From positions 496,001 to 560,000 of the forward strand of contig CAZPVD010000001.1 of NCBI GenBank assembly GCA_964589935.1: a stretch of DNA of 64,000 nucleotides, written 5' to 3'. The position numbers were made by a program, and so were the translations under genes. The notes beneath the pieces are model-generated. The model saw nothing but the letters and a program-made list of their open reading frames with translations. It was not told where the DNA came from and made no database searches. Each line of letters opens with the position of its first letter. The first letter of the stretch is position 1. Origin of the DNA: VHCN01 sp964589935 (lineage in GTDB: Bacteria > Verrucomicrobiota > Verrucomicrobiia > Limisphaerales > VHCN01). This document shows, piece after piece, positions 37,838 through 48,318 of the stretch.

Positions 37838-39286
37838 TCAGGCGAGAATTTCTTTCACCACGCGCCCGTGAACATCCGTAAGCCGGCGGTCCGCGCCGTT
37901 GTGGCGGAACGTGAGCCGCTCGTGCTCAATGCCCAAGAGCCAGAGCAGCGTGGCGTGCTGGTCGTAACACATCGTGGCGTCCTCGGCGGCTTTGAAGGAA
38001 AACTCATCGCTCGATCCAAAGGTCGCGCCGCCTCGGACGCCACCGCCGGCCATCCACGAGACAAAGGTGTTGCCGTTGTGGTCGCGGCCCTTCGTGCCCT
38101 GGCTGTAAGGCGTGCGCCCAAATTCCGTCGTCCAGAACACGACGGTGTCATCCAGCAGGCCGCGCGATTTCAAATCCTTGAGCAAGCCCGCAATCGGCTT
38201 GTCCGAGCGAACGCACATCTTCTCGAAATCCGAGCCGGGACTGACATCGTTGTGGTTGTCCCAGTTCCCCGCCGCGCCGTTCAGGCCCGAACCGCACCAG
38301 AGCTGCACGAAACGAACGCCGTGCTCCACGAGCCGGCGCGCGATGAGGCAGTTGCGGCCGAGCGGCTCCGTCTTCGCGTCGTCGAAGCCGTAAAGTTTCC
38401 TCGTTGCATCAGTTTCGCCGTGAAGATCGAGCACCTCGGGCACTGCAAGCTGCATCCGGGCGGCAAGTTCGTAGCTGGCGATGCGCGCTTCGAGACGCGA
38501 ATCGCCGGGCGCGGTGGCAAGATGCTGGCGGTTTATTTTTGCAAGCAACTCAAGGCCGTCGCGCTCGGCATCTGCGGTGACAAACGCAGCGGATTTCGGC
38601 GCGAACAAATCCGGCACAGGGTTCGCTGCGGAAGGATTGAGCATCGTTCCCTGATGCACAGCGGGCAGAAAGCCGTTCGTCCACGCGGCCTTGCCCGTCC
38701 ACGGCAGACCGACGGGATCGGGCAGCGCGACGAAGGCGGGAAGATTTTTGTTTTCGCTGCCGAGCGCATAGTTGACCCACGCGCCGACGGTCGGGAAGCC
38801 GGGCGCGAGGAACCCGCTCGTCTGCATCGTCTGCCCCGCGCTGTGCTCGCTCGTCGGCGAGTGCATTCCCATGAGAAACGCCACGTCATCCACGCACGTC
38901 GCGAGATGCGGCAGCGCGCTCGTCACCCAGCGTCCGCTCTGGCCGTGCTGCCGCCATTGCCACGGGCTGCCAAGCACCGGGCCGGGCGATGCCTGGGTGC
39001 CACCGGTGACAGTGAAATCCACCTTCTGCCCATTGCGGCGGATCAACTCGGGTTTGTAGTCGAATGTGTCGCACTGGCTCGCGCCGCCGAGCATGAAAAG
39101 CTGGATGACGCGTTTCGCCCGCGGCGCGCGATGTGGCACCTGCACGGTGGATGCCGGCGCGCCGAACAAACCTTGTTCATGCAAAAGCCACGCGAGCGCG
39201 ACGCTGCCGAAGCCGCCGCCCGCCTGCGCGAGGAAATCTCGACGCGTCATCGGTGGACGCTGTCGGCGCTGGCAGAGTATGCTCAT
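37838..39286 (-). CDS. DUF1501 domain protein, Tat-exported (copy 4)
   Basis: A 482-aa protein with a twin-arginine signal (MTRRDFLAQAGGGFGSVAL, from about residue 13). Blocks: FMLGGASQCDTFDYKPEL, TTEFGRTPYSQ, GRDHNGNTF, AGGGVRGGATFGSSDEF and CYDQHATLLWLLGIEHERLTFRH. The usual VDTFD is CDTFD here, and the LHATILHL block is replaced by QHATLLWL, making it the most divergent of the five. It starts 12 bp after the PSCyt2 copy 4 stop and is co-transcribed with it. Confidence 0.92.
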   Translation of the reverse strand: MSILCQRRQRPPMTRRDFLAQAGGGFGSVALAWLLHEQGLFGAPASTVQVPHRAPRAKRVIQLFMLGGASQCDTFDYKPELIRRNGQKVDFTVTGGTQASPGPVLGSPWQWRQHGQSGRWVTSALPHLATCVDDVAFLMGMHSPTSEHSAGQTMQTSGFLAPGFPTVGAWVNYALGSENKNLPAFVALPDPVGLPWTGKAAWTNGFLPAVHQGTMLNPSAANPVPDLFAPKSAAFVTADAERDGLELLAKINRQHLATAPGDSRLEARIASYELAARMQLAVPEVLDLHGETDATRKLYGFDDAKTEPLGRNCLIARRLVEHGVRFVQLWCGSGLNGAAGNWDNHNDVSPGSDFEKMCVRSDKPIAGLLKDLKSRGLLDDTVVFWTTEFGRTPYSQGTKGRDHNGNTFVSWMAGGGVRGGATFGSSDEFSFKAAEDATMCYDQHATLLWLLGIEHERLTFRHNGADRRLTDVHGRVVKEILA

Positions 39287-39298
39287 AAACGCGCGGCT

Positions 39299-42031
39299 TC
39301 AGTTGACGAACAGGAATTCATTCGAGTTGAACAGCACGCGGCAGCCGTTCGCAAGTCCGTGCTTCTCGACATACGGCTCGAACAAGGCGAAGTCCGCCGG
39401 CATCGGTGGACGCCCAAACACAAGACGAAACGCTCGCTCCAAGCGCGAGTGCATATCCGGGGCCTCGCGTTCCAAGCGCGCCGCTAGATGCTCGCACTGG
39501 CGCAGAACGAAGCGATTGTTGAGCAATGACAGCGACTGAAGCGGCGTGATGGTTGCGTTGCGCTTCGGCGTCGAGAGCGACGGGTCCACTGCGTCAAAAG
39601 TTTCGAGCAGCGGGTCGTTGATGTTGCGAAACAGAAAACGATACACACCACGCCGCAGGCTCGCCGGACTGTCCGGATCGAAGGCGTCGTAATCAATGCG
39701 CGGCGAGACTTCCTTGTTTGGATCATCAAACTTGAACTGCATCACGCTCGGCCCGCCCATTGTGAGGTCGAGTTTCCCGCTGATCGCGAGCATCGCGTCG
39801 CGCACGGATTCCGCGTCGAGCCGCGCCCGATTCATCCGCCAGAGAAAACGGTTGTCTGAATCGAGAGCCGAGGCGCGCTTGTTTTGAACTGCGCCCGCTT
39901 GGCGATACGCAGCGCTGCACACAATCAGGCGATGCAGCGATTTCAGAGAACCGCCACTGTCGCGAAATTCGCATGCGAGCCAGTCGAGCAATTCGGGATG
40001 CGATGGCAAGCTGCCCATCCGACCGAAATCGTTTGGCGTTTGAACAATGCCCCGGCCAAAGTGCCAGTGCCAAACGCGGTTTGCGATGCTGCGCCACGCG
40101 AGCATGTTCGCCGGGTCGGTGAGCCACGCCGCAAAGGCCGCACGGCGCGCGCCTTCGTCTTTCGGATTCGCGAGATCAAACTCCGCACGCAACGTTGTGA
40201 TACAGTCGAGTGCGCCCGGCGCGACGGTTTCAGCAGGCTGCTTGATGTCGCCGCGGCGCAGCACGCTGACGGGCTGAGGCTCCTTCGACGGCTTGTAATT
40301 GCGAAACGCGGGAAAGTCCGCCGCGATGGACCAGACTTTTTGCGGCGGCGGCAGCGCGGCGAGTTGCTGGTCAATTCTGAGCGAACGGTAGAACTGCACG
40401 AGTCGGTCCACCTGAGTGGCAGTGCGTTTTGAAGCAGACACGCCGAGAATTTCCACAATGTCCGCTGGCAACGTTGAGGCGCGCACCGGCAGTGCGTTGG
40501 TAGTTGCATACAGACGCAGCCGGCCGATGAGGTGTCGTCCGCCGTGCAACTGTTCGAGCGTGAAAACGAGTGCCGCCGAATTTGTGACCGGCTGCTTGAA
40601 CTCGAACACCGCCTCGTGGCGTTTGCCTACCTCCGGGTAGATGCCCCACGCCGTGTTTGTCTTGCCATCGAGCGCGCGTTCAATGCCCCAGCCCTGCTGG
40701 TTGAAGTCCGCCGTGGGATTTTGGAGCACCAGTTTCACGGGCGTTGCAGCGGTGCCAGACGCAATTGCCGCTGCGCTGAATTCGGACAGATGCAGGTTGC
40801 CGTTGTCCTGCGTGCCCGGCCCGTTCTTTGACAACGAATCGTGCGGCAGCACTTCGAGCCGCACGGCGGTCAGGCGTTGCATTGGCACGCGTGCTGTCAG
40901 CGTGTAGGTGTCGCGTTCAGGTAGGGATTTTAGATTTGCAACAAGCAGCGAGCCGTCGCCGAGATTGGTCAACACGGTGCCGTGCTGTGTTTTCGCTTCG
41001 ACAATTTCGAGCGTTTGCCAGCGCGCACCTTCAGCCGCAACCTTGTGCTCCCATTCCGATTGGTCAACGGCGAGATGGGATTGTTCCTCCGTTGTGAGCG
41101 GTGTGCCGGGATTTTTCTCAACGTCGGATTTGAGCTGTTTCAAAGCCAGACGCCGCGCGTGGACCTGCGGATCGGGATCAAATTCGCGCTCCGCGCGGCC
41201 AACGCCTGCGAAGACCGCCTGCAACCGATAGTAATCGCGCTGCTCGATCGGGTCAAACTTGTGGTCATGGCAGCGCGCGCAATGGACAGTGAGGCTCAGG
41301 AAGCTTGCGGCGACGCTCGCAACCATGTCGTCGCGGTCAAGGTTCAGCGCCATGCGTTTGCAGTCGGTGCCATCCACCTGCTCGGCAAGCGCGCTTTGGT
41401 TGAACGGTCCGGCGGCGGCGAAACCCAGCGCAGCGGTGAGCGTCGCGTCGGCGCGGAAGAGCACGTCCGCCGCGATCTGTTCCTGCACAAAACGCGCGTA
41501 GGGTTTGTCGGAGTTGAACGCAGCGATGACGTAGTCGCGATAGGGCCAAGCGTTGAAGCGCGGGCGATCCATGCCGAAGCCGTTCGACTCGCCGTAATGC
41601 GCCACGTCGAGCCAGTGACGCGCCCAGCGCTCGCCGTAGCGCGGGGATGCGAGCAGACGATCCACGAGCCGTTCGTAGGCGGTCGGATTCTTGTCCGCTA
41701 CGAATGCCTCGACTTCCTCGGGCGCCGGCGGCAGGCCGTGCAAATCAAAAGTCAGCCGTCGAATCAACGTGCGCCGATCCGCTTCGGCTGACGGTGCGAG
41801 TCCCTTTTCACGAAGCTTCGCGAGGATGAATGTGTCCACCGGCGTGCGAACCCATTTCGCATCGGACGGCTTTATTTTCGGCAGCGCTGGACGAACCAGC
41901 GGCTTCAATGACCACCAATCGAGCGAGCGCGGCGACTTCGCAGTTAAATTGGTTTTGGCTTCCTGCCCTGTGCTGTCCACCGCGGCTGTCAGCAGGGCCG
42001 CGAGCAAGAAGCAGTTCCGCAGTTTGGACAT
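39299..42031 (-). CDS. DUF1549/DUF1553 protein, single-haem class (copy 4)
   Basis: A 910-aa protein with a Sec signal (MSKLRNCFLLAALLTAAVDS) and then directly WWSLKPLVRPALPKI, without a PSCyt1 cytochrome domain. DUF1549 has FDLHGLPPAPEEVEAF and a single haem motif HCARCHDHKFDP. The central region holds a beta-rich stretch (LTAVRLEVLPHDSLSKNGPG) close in sequence to that of copy 2, probably a discoidin-like module. DUF1553 has VWHWHFGRGIVQTPNDFG. It is 5 bp downstream of DUF1501 copy 5 and 12 bp upstream of copy 4, within one operon. Confidence 0.9.
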   Translation of the reverse strand: MSKLRNCFLLAALLTAAVDSTGQEAKTNLTAKSPRSLDWWSLKPLVRPALPKIKPSDAKWVRTPVDTFILAKLREKGLAPSAEADRRTLIRRLTFDLHGLPPAPEEVEAFVADKNPTAYERLVDRLLASPRYGERWARHWLDVAHYGESNGFGMDRPRFNAWPYRDYVIAAFNSDKPYARFVQEQIAADVLFRADATLTAALGFAAAGPFNQSALAEQVDGTDCKRMALNLDRDDMVASVAASFLSLTVHCARCHDHKFDPIEQRDYYRLQAVFAGVGRAEREFDPDPQVHARRLALKQLKSDVEKNPGTPLTTEEQSHLAVDQSEWEHKVAAEGARWQTLEIVEAKTQHGTVLTNLGDGSLLVANLKSLPERDTYTLTARVPMQRLTAVRLEVLPHDSLSKNGPGTQDNGNLHLSEFSAAAIASGTAATPVKLVLQNPTADFNQQGWGIERALDGKTNTAWGIYPEVGKRHEAVFEFKQPVTNSAALVFTLEQLHGGRHLIGRLRLYATTNALPVRASTLPADIVEILGVSASKRTATQVDRLVQFYRSLRIDQQLAALPPPQKVWSIAADFPAFRNYKPSKEPQPVSVLRRGDIKQPAETVAPGALDCITTLRAEFDLANPKDEGARRAAFAAWLTDPANMLAWRSIANRVWHWHFGRGIVQTPNDFGRMGSLPSHPELLDWLACEFRDSGGSLKSLHRLIVCSAAYRQAGAVQNKRASALDSDNRFLWRMNRARLDAESVRDAMLAISGKLDLTMGGPSVMQFKFDDPNKEVSPRIDYDAFDPDSPASLRRGVYRFLFRNINDPLLETFDAVDPSLSTPKRNATITPLQSLSLLNNRFVLRQCEHLAARLEREAPDMHSRLERAFRLVFGRPPMPADFALFEPYVEKHGLANGCRVLFNSNEFLFVN

Positions 42032-42036
42032 GCGAT

Positions 42037-43485
42037 TCAGGCAAGGATGGGTTTGACCACTTCGCCGGCTATGTCGGTGAGGCGAAAGTCGCGGCCCTGA
42101 AAACGAAACGTGAGCTTCAAGTGATCAATGCCAAGAAGGTGGAGAATCGTCGCGTGCAGATCGTTCACGTGAACGACGTCCACCGCGGCGTGATAACCGA
42201 ACTCGTCGGTCGCGCCGTAGCTCATGCCGCCGCGCACGCCGCCGCCAGCCATCCAGACGGAAAAGCCCTTTTGATGATGGTCGCGCCCGCTGCCCTGCGC
42301 CATCGGCGTGCGACCGAACTCGCCGTTCCAAAGGATAAGCGTGTCCTTGAGCATGTCACGCTGCTTGAGGTCCTTGATAAGCGCGGCCATGCCTTGGTCC
42401 ACCTCGGCGGCGGTGCCTTTCACGTGTTCTTTCAAGCTGCCGTGATGATCCCAATCACGGTGATAAAGCTGAATGAAGCGCACGCCGCGCTCGGCGAGAC
42501 GGCGCGCGAGCAGACAGTTCGAGGAGAATGAACCGTCGCCGGGCTTCGCGCCATAAAGGTCGAGGATGTGCTGCGGCTCCTTCGACACATCCATCAATTC
42601 CGGCACGCTCGCCTGCATGCGGAAGGCCATCTCGTATTGTGCGATGCGCGTGGCGATTTCAGGATCGTCCACGACGGAGTTTTCCATGCGGTTGAGCGAT
42701 TGCACGGCGGCGATGACGTCCCGCTGTTGTTCCGCGCTGACGCCGCGCGGGTTTTTCACGTAAAGAACCGGGTCGCCTTTTGAGCGGAGTTCAATCCCAG
42801 CAAACCGGCTCGGTAGAAATCCGCTGTGCCACTGGCGCGCGGAAATGGGCTGCGCCTGGCCGAACTTGCCCGTTGTGGTCAGCACCACAAAGCCCGGCAA
42901 ATCCTCGCTGTCGTTGCCCAGGCCGTAAGTGACCCATGCGCCCATGCTCGGACGGCCGCTGATGAGCGTGCCGGTGTTCATGTAAGTGTGCGCGGGGTCG
43001 TGATTGATGGCCTCGGTGTGCAGCGAGCGGATGATGCACAGTTCATCCGCAACGCTGTGCAGGTGCGGAAAGATTTCGCTGATTTCCTGCCCGCTCTGGC
43101 CGACTTTTTTGAACTCCCACTGCGGTCCGAAAATCTTGAGCTGCTTGTTGCCCTGAAGCTGCGCGATGGGCTGGCCCGTGGTGATGGAATCGGGCATCGG
43201 CTCGCCGTGAAGTTCCTTGAGCTTCGGTTTGAAGTCAAACGTGTCAAGGTGCGACGGCCCGCCCGCCATGTAGAGCTGGATGATCCGTTTGATCTTCGGG
43301 GCGAAATGAAGCGGATTCACCGTGCCGGGCCACTTGTCCAGTTTTGGTCCGGATGGTTTCGATGAAGCGGCGTGAAGCCATGCGGGATTCAACAGCGAGA
43401 CCAGTGCCGCCGTGCCGACCGAAGCTCCCGCGCGGCAAAGAAAGGCGCGGCGGTTGACGGCCTCGGGAGTGAAGTGTTCGTTCAT
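42037..43485 (-). CDS. DUF1501 domain protein, Tat-exported (copy 5)
   Basis: A 482-aa protein from ATG 43485 (MNEHFTPEAVNRRAFL), with twin arginines in NRRAFLCRAGASVGTAAL. Blocks: YMAGGPSHLDTFDFKPKL, NGEFGRTPMAQ, GRDHHQKGF, AGGGVRGGMSYGATDEFG and LHATILHLLGIDHLKLTFRF. The upstream PSCyt2 stop is only 2 bp before this start, and the next PSCyt2 begins 5 bp after its stop. It contains the same putative metal-binding acidic and histidine residues as the other copies. Confidence 0.93.
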   Translation of the reverse strand: MNEHFTPEAVNRRAFLCRAGASVGTAALVSLLNPAWLHAASSKPSGPKLDKWPGTVNPLHFAPKIKRIIQLYMAGGPSHLDTFDFKPKLKELHGEPMPDSITTGQPIAQLQGNKQLKIFGPQWEFKKVGQSGQEISEIFPHLHSVADELCIIRSLHTEAINHDPAHTYMNTGTLISGRPSMGAWVTYGLGNDSEDLPGFVVLTTTGKFGQAQPISARQWHSGFLPSRFAGIELRSKGDPVLYVKNPRGVSAEQQRDVIAAVQSLNRMENSVVDDPEIATRIAQYEMAFRMQASVPELMDVSKEPQHILDLYGAKPGDGSFSSNCLLARRLAERGVRFIQLYHRDWDHHGSLKEHVKGTAAEVDQGMAALIKDLKQRDMLKDTLILWNGEFGRTPMAQGSGRDHHQKGFSVWMAGGGVRGGMSYGATDEFGYHAAVDVVHVNDLHATILHLLGIDHLKLTFRFQGRDFRLTDIAGEVVKPILA

Positions 43486-43487
43486 GC

Positions 43488-46094
43488 TCAGTTGCGCGTG
43501 ATGGTTTCGTGCAGGTTCAGGATGGCACGAGAGACGGATGTCCACGCGGCGAGTTCCGCCTTGTCCAAATCCTTCGGCGCGGAATGTTCGCCGATCTTGA
43601 GCAATTCATCGGCGGCGGTCGCGTCCGCGGCGTATTGCTTCGCGTGCTCATCGTGCAATGCGGCGAGTAATTTCGTTTCCTCAGGCCGTGCAGGGCGAGC
43701 AAGCACCTGCTTGTAGGCAAACTGAATCCGGTTCGCCGTGTCCTTGCTGCCTTCACGCAAAATGCGTTCCGCAAAAGCGCGCGCGGCCTCGACGTAGGTC
43801 GGGTCATTCAACAACACAAGCGCCTGCTGCGGCGTGTTTGAACGAACGCGTTCCGCCACGCATTCCTCGCGCGTTGAGGCGTCGAAGGCCACAAGGCTCG
43901 GATGCAAAAACGTCCGACACCAGTAGGTGTAAACGCCACGGCGATAAAGGCCGTCGCCCTTGTCGTTCTCCCATTCGCGCTTTGGGAAGTTGAGATAACT
44001 CCAGTAACCGGCCGGCTGGTAGGGCTTCGCGCTGAGGCCGCCGACTTTTTCGTTCAACAGGCCGGCGATGGAGAGCGCGTTGTCGCGCACCATTTCCGCG
44101 TCGAGGCGGAAGCGCCCCTGTCGCGCAAGCAGCGCGTTGTAAGGGTCCTTCTGGCGAAGCTCGGGCGTGTCGCGCGACGTGCGGCGGTAAGTGTCGGACA
44201 TCGCCATGAGTTTGAAGACATGCTTCACGTCCCAACCGCTCGCGATGAACTCGCCTGCGAGCCAGTCGAGCAACTCAGGATGCGTCGGGTTGGAACCCTG
44301 ACGGCCAAAATCCTCCAGCGTCGTAACGATGCCGCGTGCGAACATCAGCTTCCAGAGCCGGTTCACGAAGACACGCGCGACGAGCGGATTGTCCTGCGTG
44401 GTGAGCCAGCGCGCGAGATCGAGTCGCGTGGCGCGGCCTTTCGCATCGAGTTTGCCGAGATAAGCCGGCACGGCCGGCTGGACAATCTCGCCGCTGTCGC
44501 TGAGCCAGTTGCCGCGCGGCAGGACGCGCATCATGCGCGGCTCGGACGTCATCGAAACCATCGTGCGAACAATGGCGCTATCCACGGCAGCGCGGGCGGA
44601 CTTCAGCTCGTTCATTCTCTTGTGAAGCGAGTCGAATGTCGTCCGGCTGCCAGCCCAGATATTCTCGACATAATAATCCGTGATAAGCTTGCGCTGCGCA
44701 GGCGTGCGTTTTTGCTCGGTGACTTGAATGGCATCATGCACAGGCTTCGGGATGGATGGTTTTTTGTCCGGCTTCACCTTCTCTTCCCACACGCGCTGCG
44801 ACGAGGTTGACAGGTCTGACTTGGACGCGGATTTTGAAGTCTTCTCCGCGGGTATCCCTTCCGGCACAGGCAAAGGTTCAGGCTCGGCATACTCGATCTT
44901 TGCAAGCGCGTCCTTGATGGCCTTGTCCGCGGCGGTGATTTGCTGATCGAAACCTTCAAGCTTCGCCTTCTGCTCAGGCGTCGGCAGCGGATACGTTTCG
45001 AGCTGGCCTACGGCAACCTCCTTCACGTCGGCGAAAAACGCGGCGAAGCTGTAAAAATCGCGCTGCGAGAACGGATCGTATTTGTGGTCGTGGCACTCGC
45101 AACAACCCATCGTGGAGCCGAGCCAGACAACGGACGCGTTGCGAACGCGGTCGGCGGCATACTTCGCGGTGTATTCCTTTGCCTGCGCGCCGCCTTCCTC
45201 GGTCGTCATCAGGAGCCTGTTGTAACCGCTCGCGACCTTTTGCTCCATCGTCGCCTCCGGCATCAGATCGCCCGCGAGCTGCTCTGCGGTGAACACGTCA
45301 AAGCGCTTGTTCGAGTTGAACGCGTTGATGACGTAATCGCGATACGGCGTGATGCTCTGGTGCTGGTCGCCGTGGTAGCCGCGCGTGTCGGCATAACGCA
45401 CAAGGTCGAGCCAATACATCGCCATGCGCTCGCCGAAATGCGGCGAACCCAGCAGCCGGTCAACGAGCTTTTCGTAAGCGTCCGCGGACTTGTCGTTGAC
45501 GAAGGCGTCCACATCCTGGGGCTTCGGCGGAAGACCTGTCAGGTCAAAGCTCAACCGCCGAATTAAGGTGGCGCGATCAGCATCGGGTTCCGGTTTGAGT
45601 TTTTCGGCCTCCAGCTTTGCGAGCACGAAGTTGTCTATCGGGTTGCGGACACGTTCCTTTGATTTCACCTGAGGCGGCTGCGCGCGCGTCAAGGGCTGAT
45701 ATGCCCAGTGCGCCTGATATTCCGCGCCCTGTTCAACCCAGCGTTTCAGCAAGTCAACCTGACGCGGCGTGAGTTTTTTGCCGCTTTCCGGCGGCGGCAT
45801 GAGGTCGTCCTGATCCTTCGTCGTGATGCGGCGGACGAGTTCGCTCTTGGCCGGCTGCTTTGGCACGATGGCGATATTGCCGGACTTGGCAGGCTTGAGC
45901 GTGCTGTCACGCAAGTCGAGGCGCAGGTCGCCCTTGACCTGCTTTGCGTCAGGCCCGTGGCACTTGAAGCACGTGTCCGAAAGTATCGGCCGGATGTCCC
46001 GGTTGAACTCCACCTTTTGCGATGACGGTGATGCGGCGTGAACTGCGGCAACTCCCGCGAAAAAAACTGAAAACAGTGCAGTGCGACAATTCAT
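43488..46094 (-). CDS. PSCyt1-DUF1549-DUF1553 protein, two-haem class (copy 5)
   Basis: About 868 aa from ATG 46094 (MNCRTALFSVFFAGVAAV); an in-frame ATG at 46115 is possible. PSCyt1 domain with CFKCH at residues 42-46 and DDLMPPPESGKKLT. The DUF1549 haem motif is unusual, GCCECHDHKYDP, with two adjacent cysteines where other copies have CARCH. A charged, proline-rich spacer (about 400-500, coiled-coil-like LEGFDQQITAADKAIKDAL) precedes DUF1553 (RLWKLMFARGIVTTLEDFG). Co-transcribed with DUF1501 copy 5 after 2 bp. Confidence 0.9.
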   Translation of the reverse strand: MNCRTALFSVFFAGVAAVHAASPSSQKVEFNRDIRPILSDTCFKCHGPDAKQVKGDLRLDLRDSTLKPAKSGNIAIVPKQPAKSELVRRITTKDQDDLMPPPESGKKLTPRQVDLLKRWVEQGAEYQAHWAYQPLTRAQPPQVKSKERVRNPIDNFVLAKLEAEKLKPEPDADRATLIRRLSFDLTGLPPKPQDVDAFVNDKSADAYEKLVDRLLGSPHFGERMAMYWLDLVRYADTRGYHGDQHQSITPYRDYVINAFNSNKRFDVFTAEQLAGDLMPEATMEQKVASGYNRLLMTTEEGGAQAKEYTAKYAADRVRNASVVWLGSTMGCCECHDHKYDPFSQRDFYSFAAFFADVKEVAVGQLETYPLPTPEQKAKLEGFDQQITAADKAIKDALAKIEYAEPEPLPVPEGIPAEKTSKSASKSDLSTSSQRVWEEKVKPDKKPSIPKPVHDAIQVTEQKRTPAQRKLITDYYVENIWAGSRTTFDSLHKRMNELKSARAAVDSAIVRTMVSMTSEPRMMRVLPRGNWLSDSGEIVQPAVPAYLGKLDAKGRATRLDLARWLTTQDNPLVARVFVNRLWKLMFARGIVTTLEDFGRQGSNPTHPELLDWLAGEFIASGWDVKHVFKLMAMSDTYRRTSRDTPELRQKDPYNALLARQGRFRLDAEMVRDNALSIAGLLNEKVGGLSAKPYQPAGYWSYLNFPKREWENDKGDGLYRRGVYTYWCRTFLHPSLVAFDASTREECVAERVRSNTPQQALVLLNDPTYVEAARAFAERILREGSKDTANRIQFAYKQVLARPARPEETKLLAALHDEHAKQYAADATAADELLKIGEHSAPKDLDKAELAAWTSVSRAILNLHETITRN

Positions 46095-46140
46095 GACTCG
46101 ACAGAAGTATGCCAATGGACGGACAACGGCGAAGAAAAAA

Positions 46141-48297
<2,157 letters not shown>

Positions 48298-48318
48298 CGT
48301 TGCTTGCGCGTTGTTTAT

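Noticed and set aside
36662..39487. Open frame of more than 900 codons on the plus strand opposite the MFS and DUF1501 copy 4 genes
   Set aside because: The same pattern of Arg/His-rich translation without motifs; both opposite-strand genes have strong family evidence.
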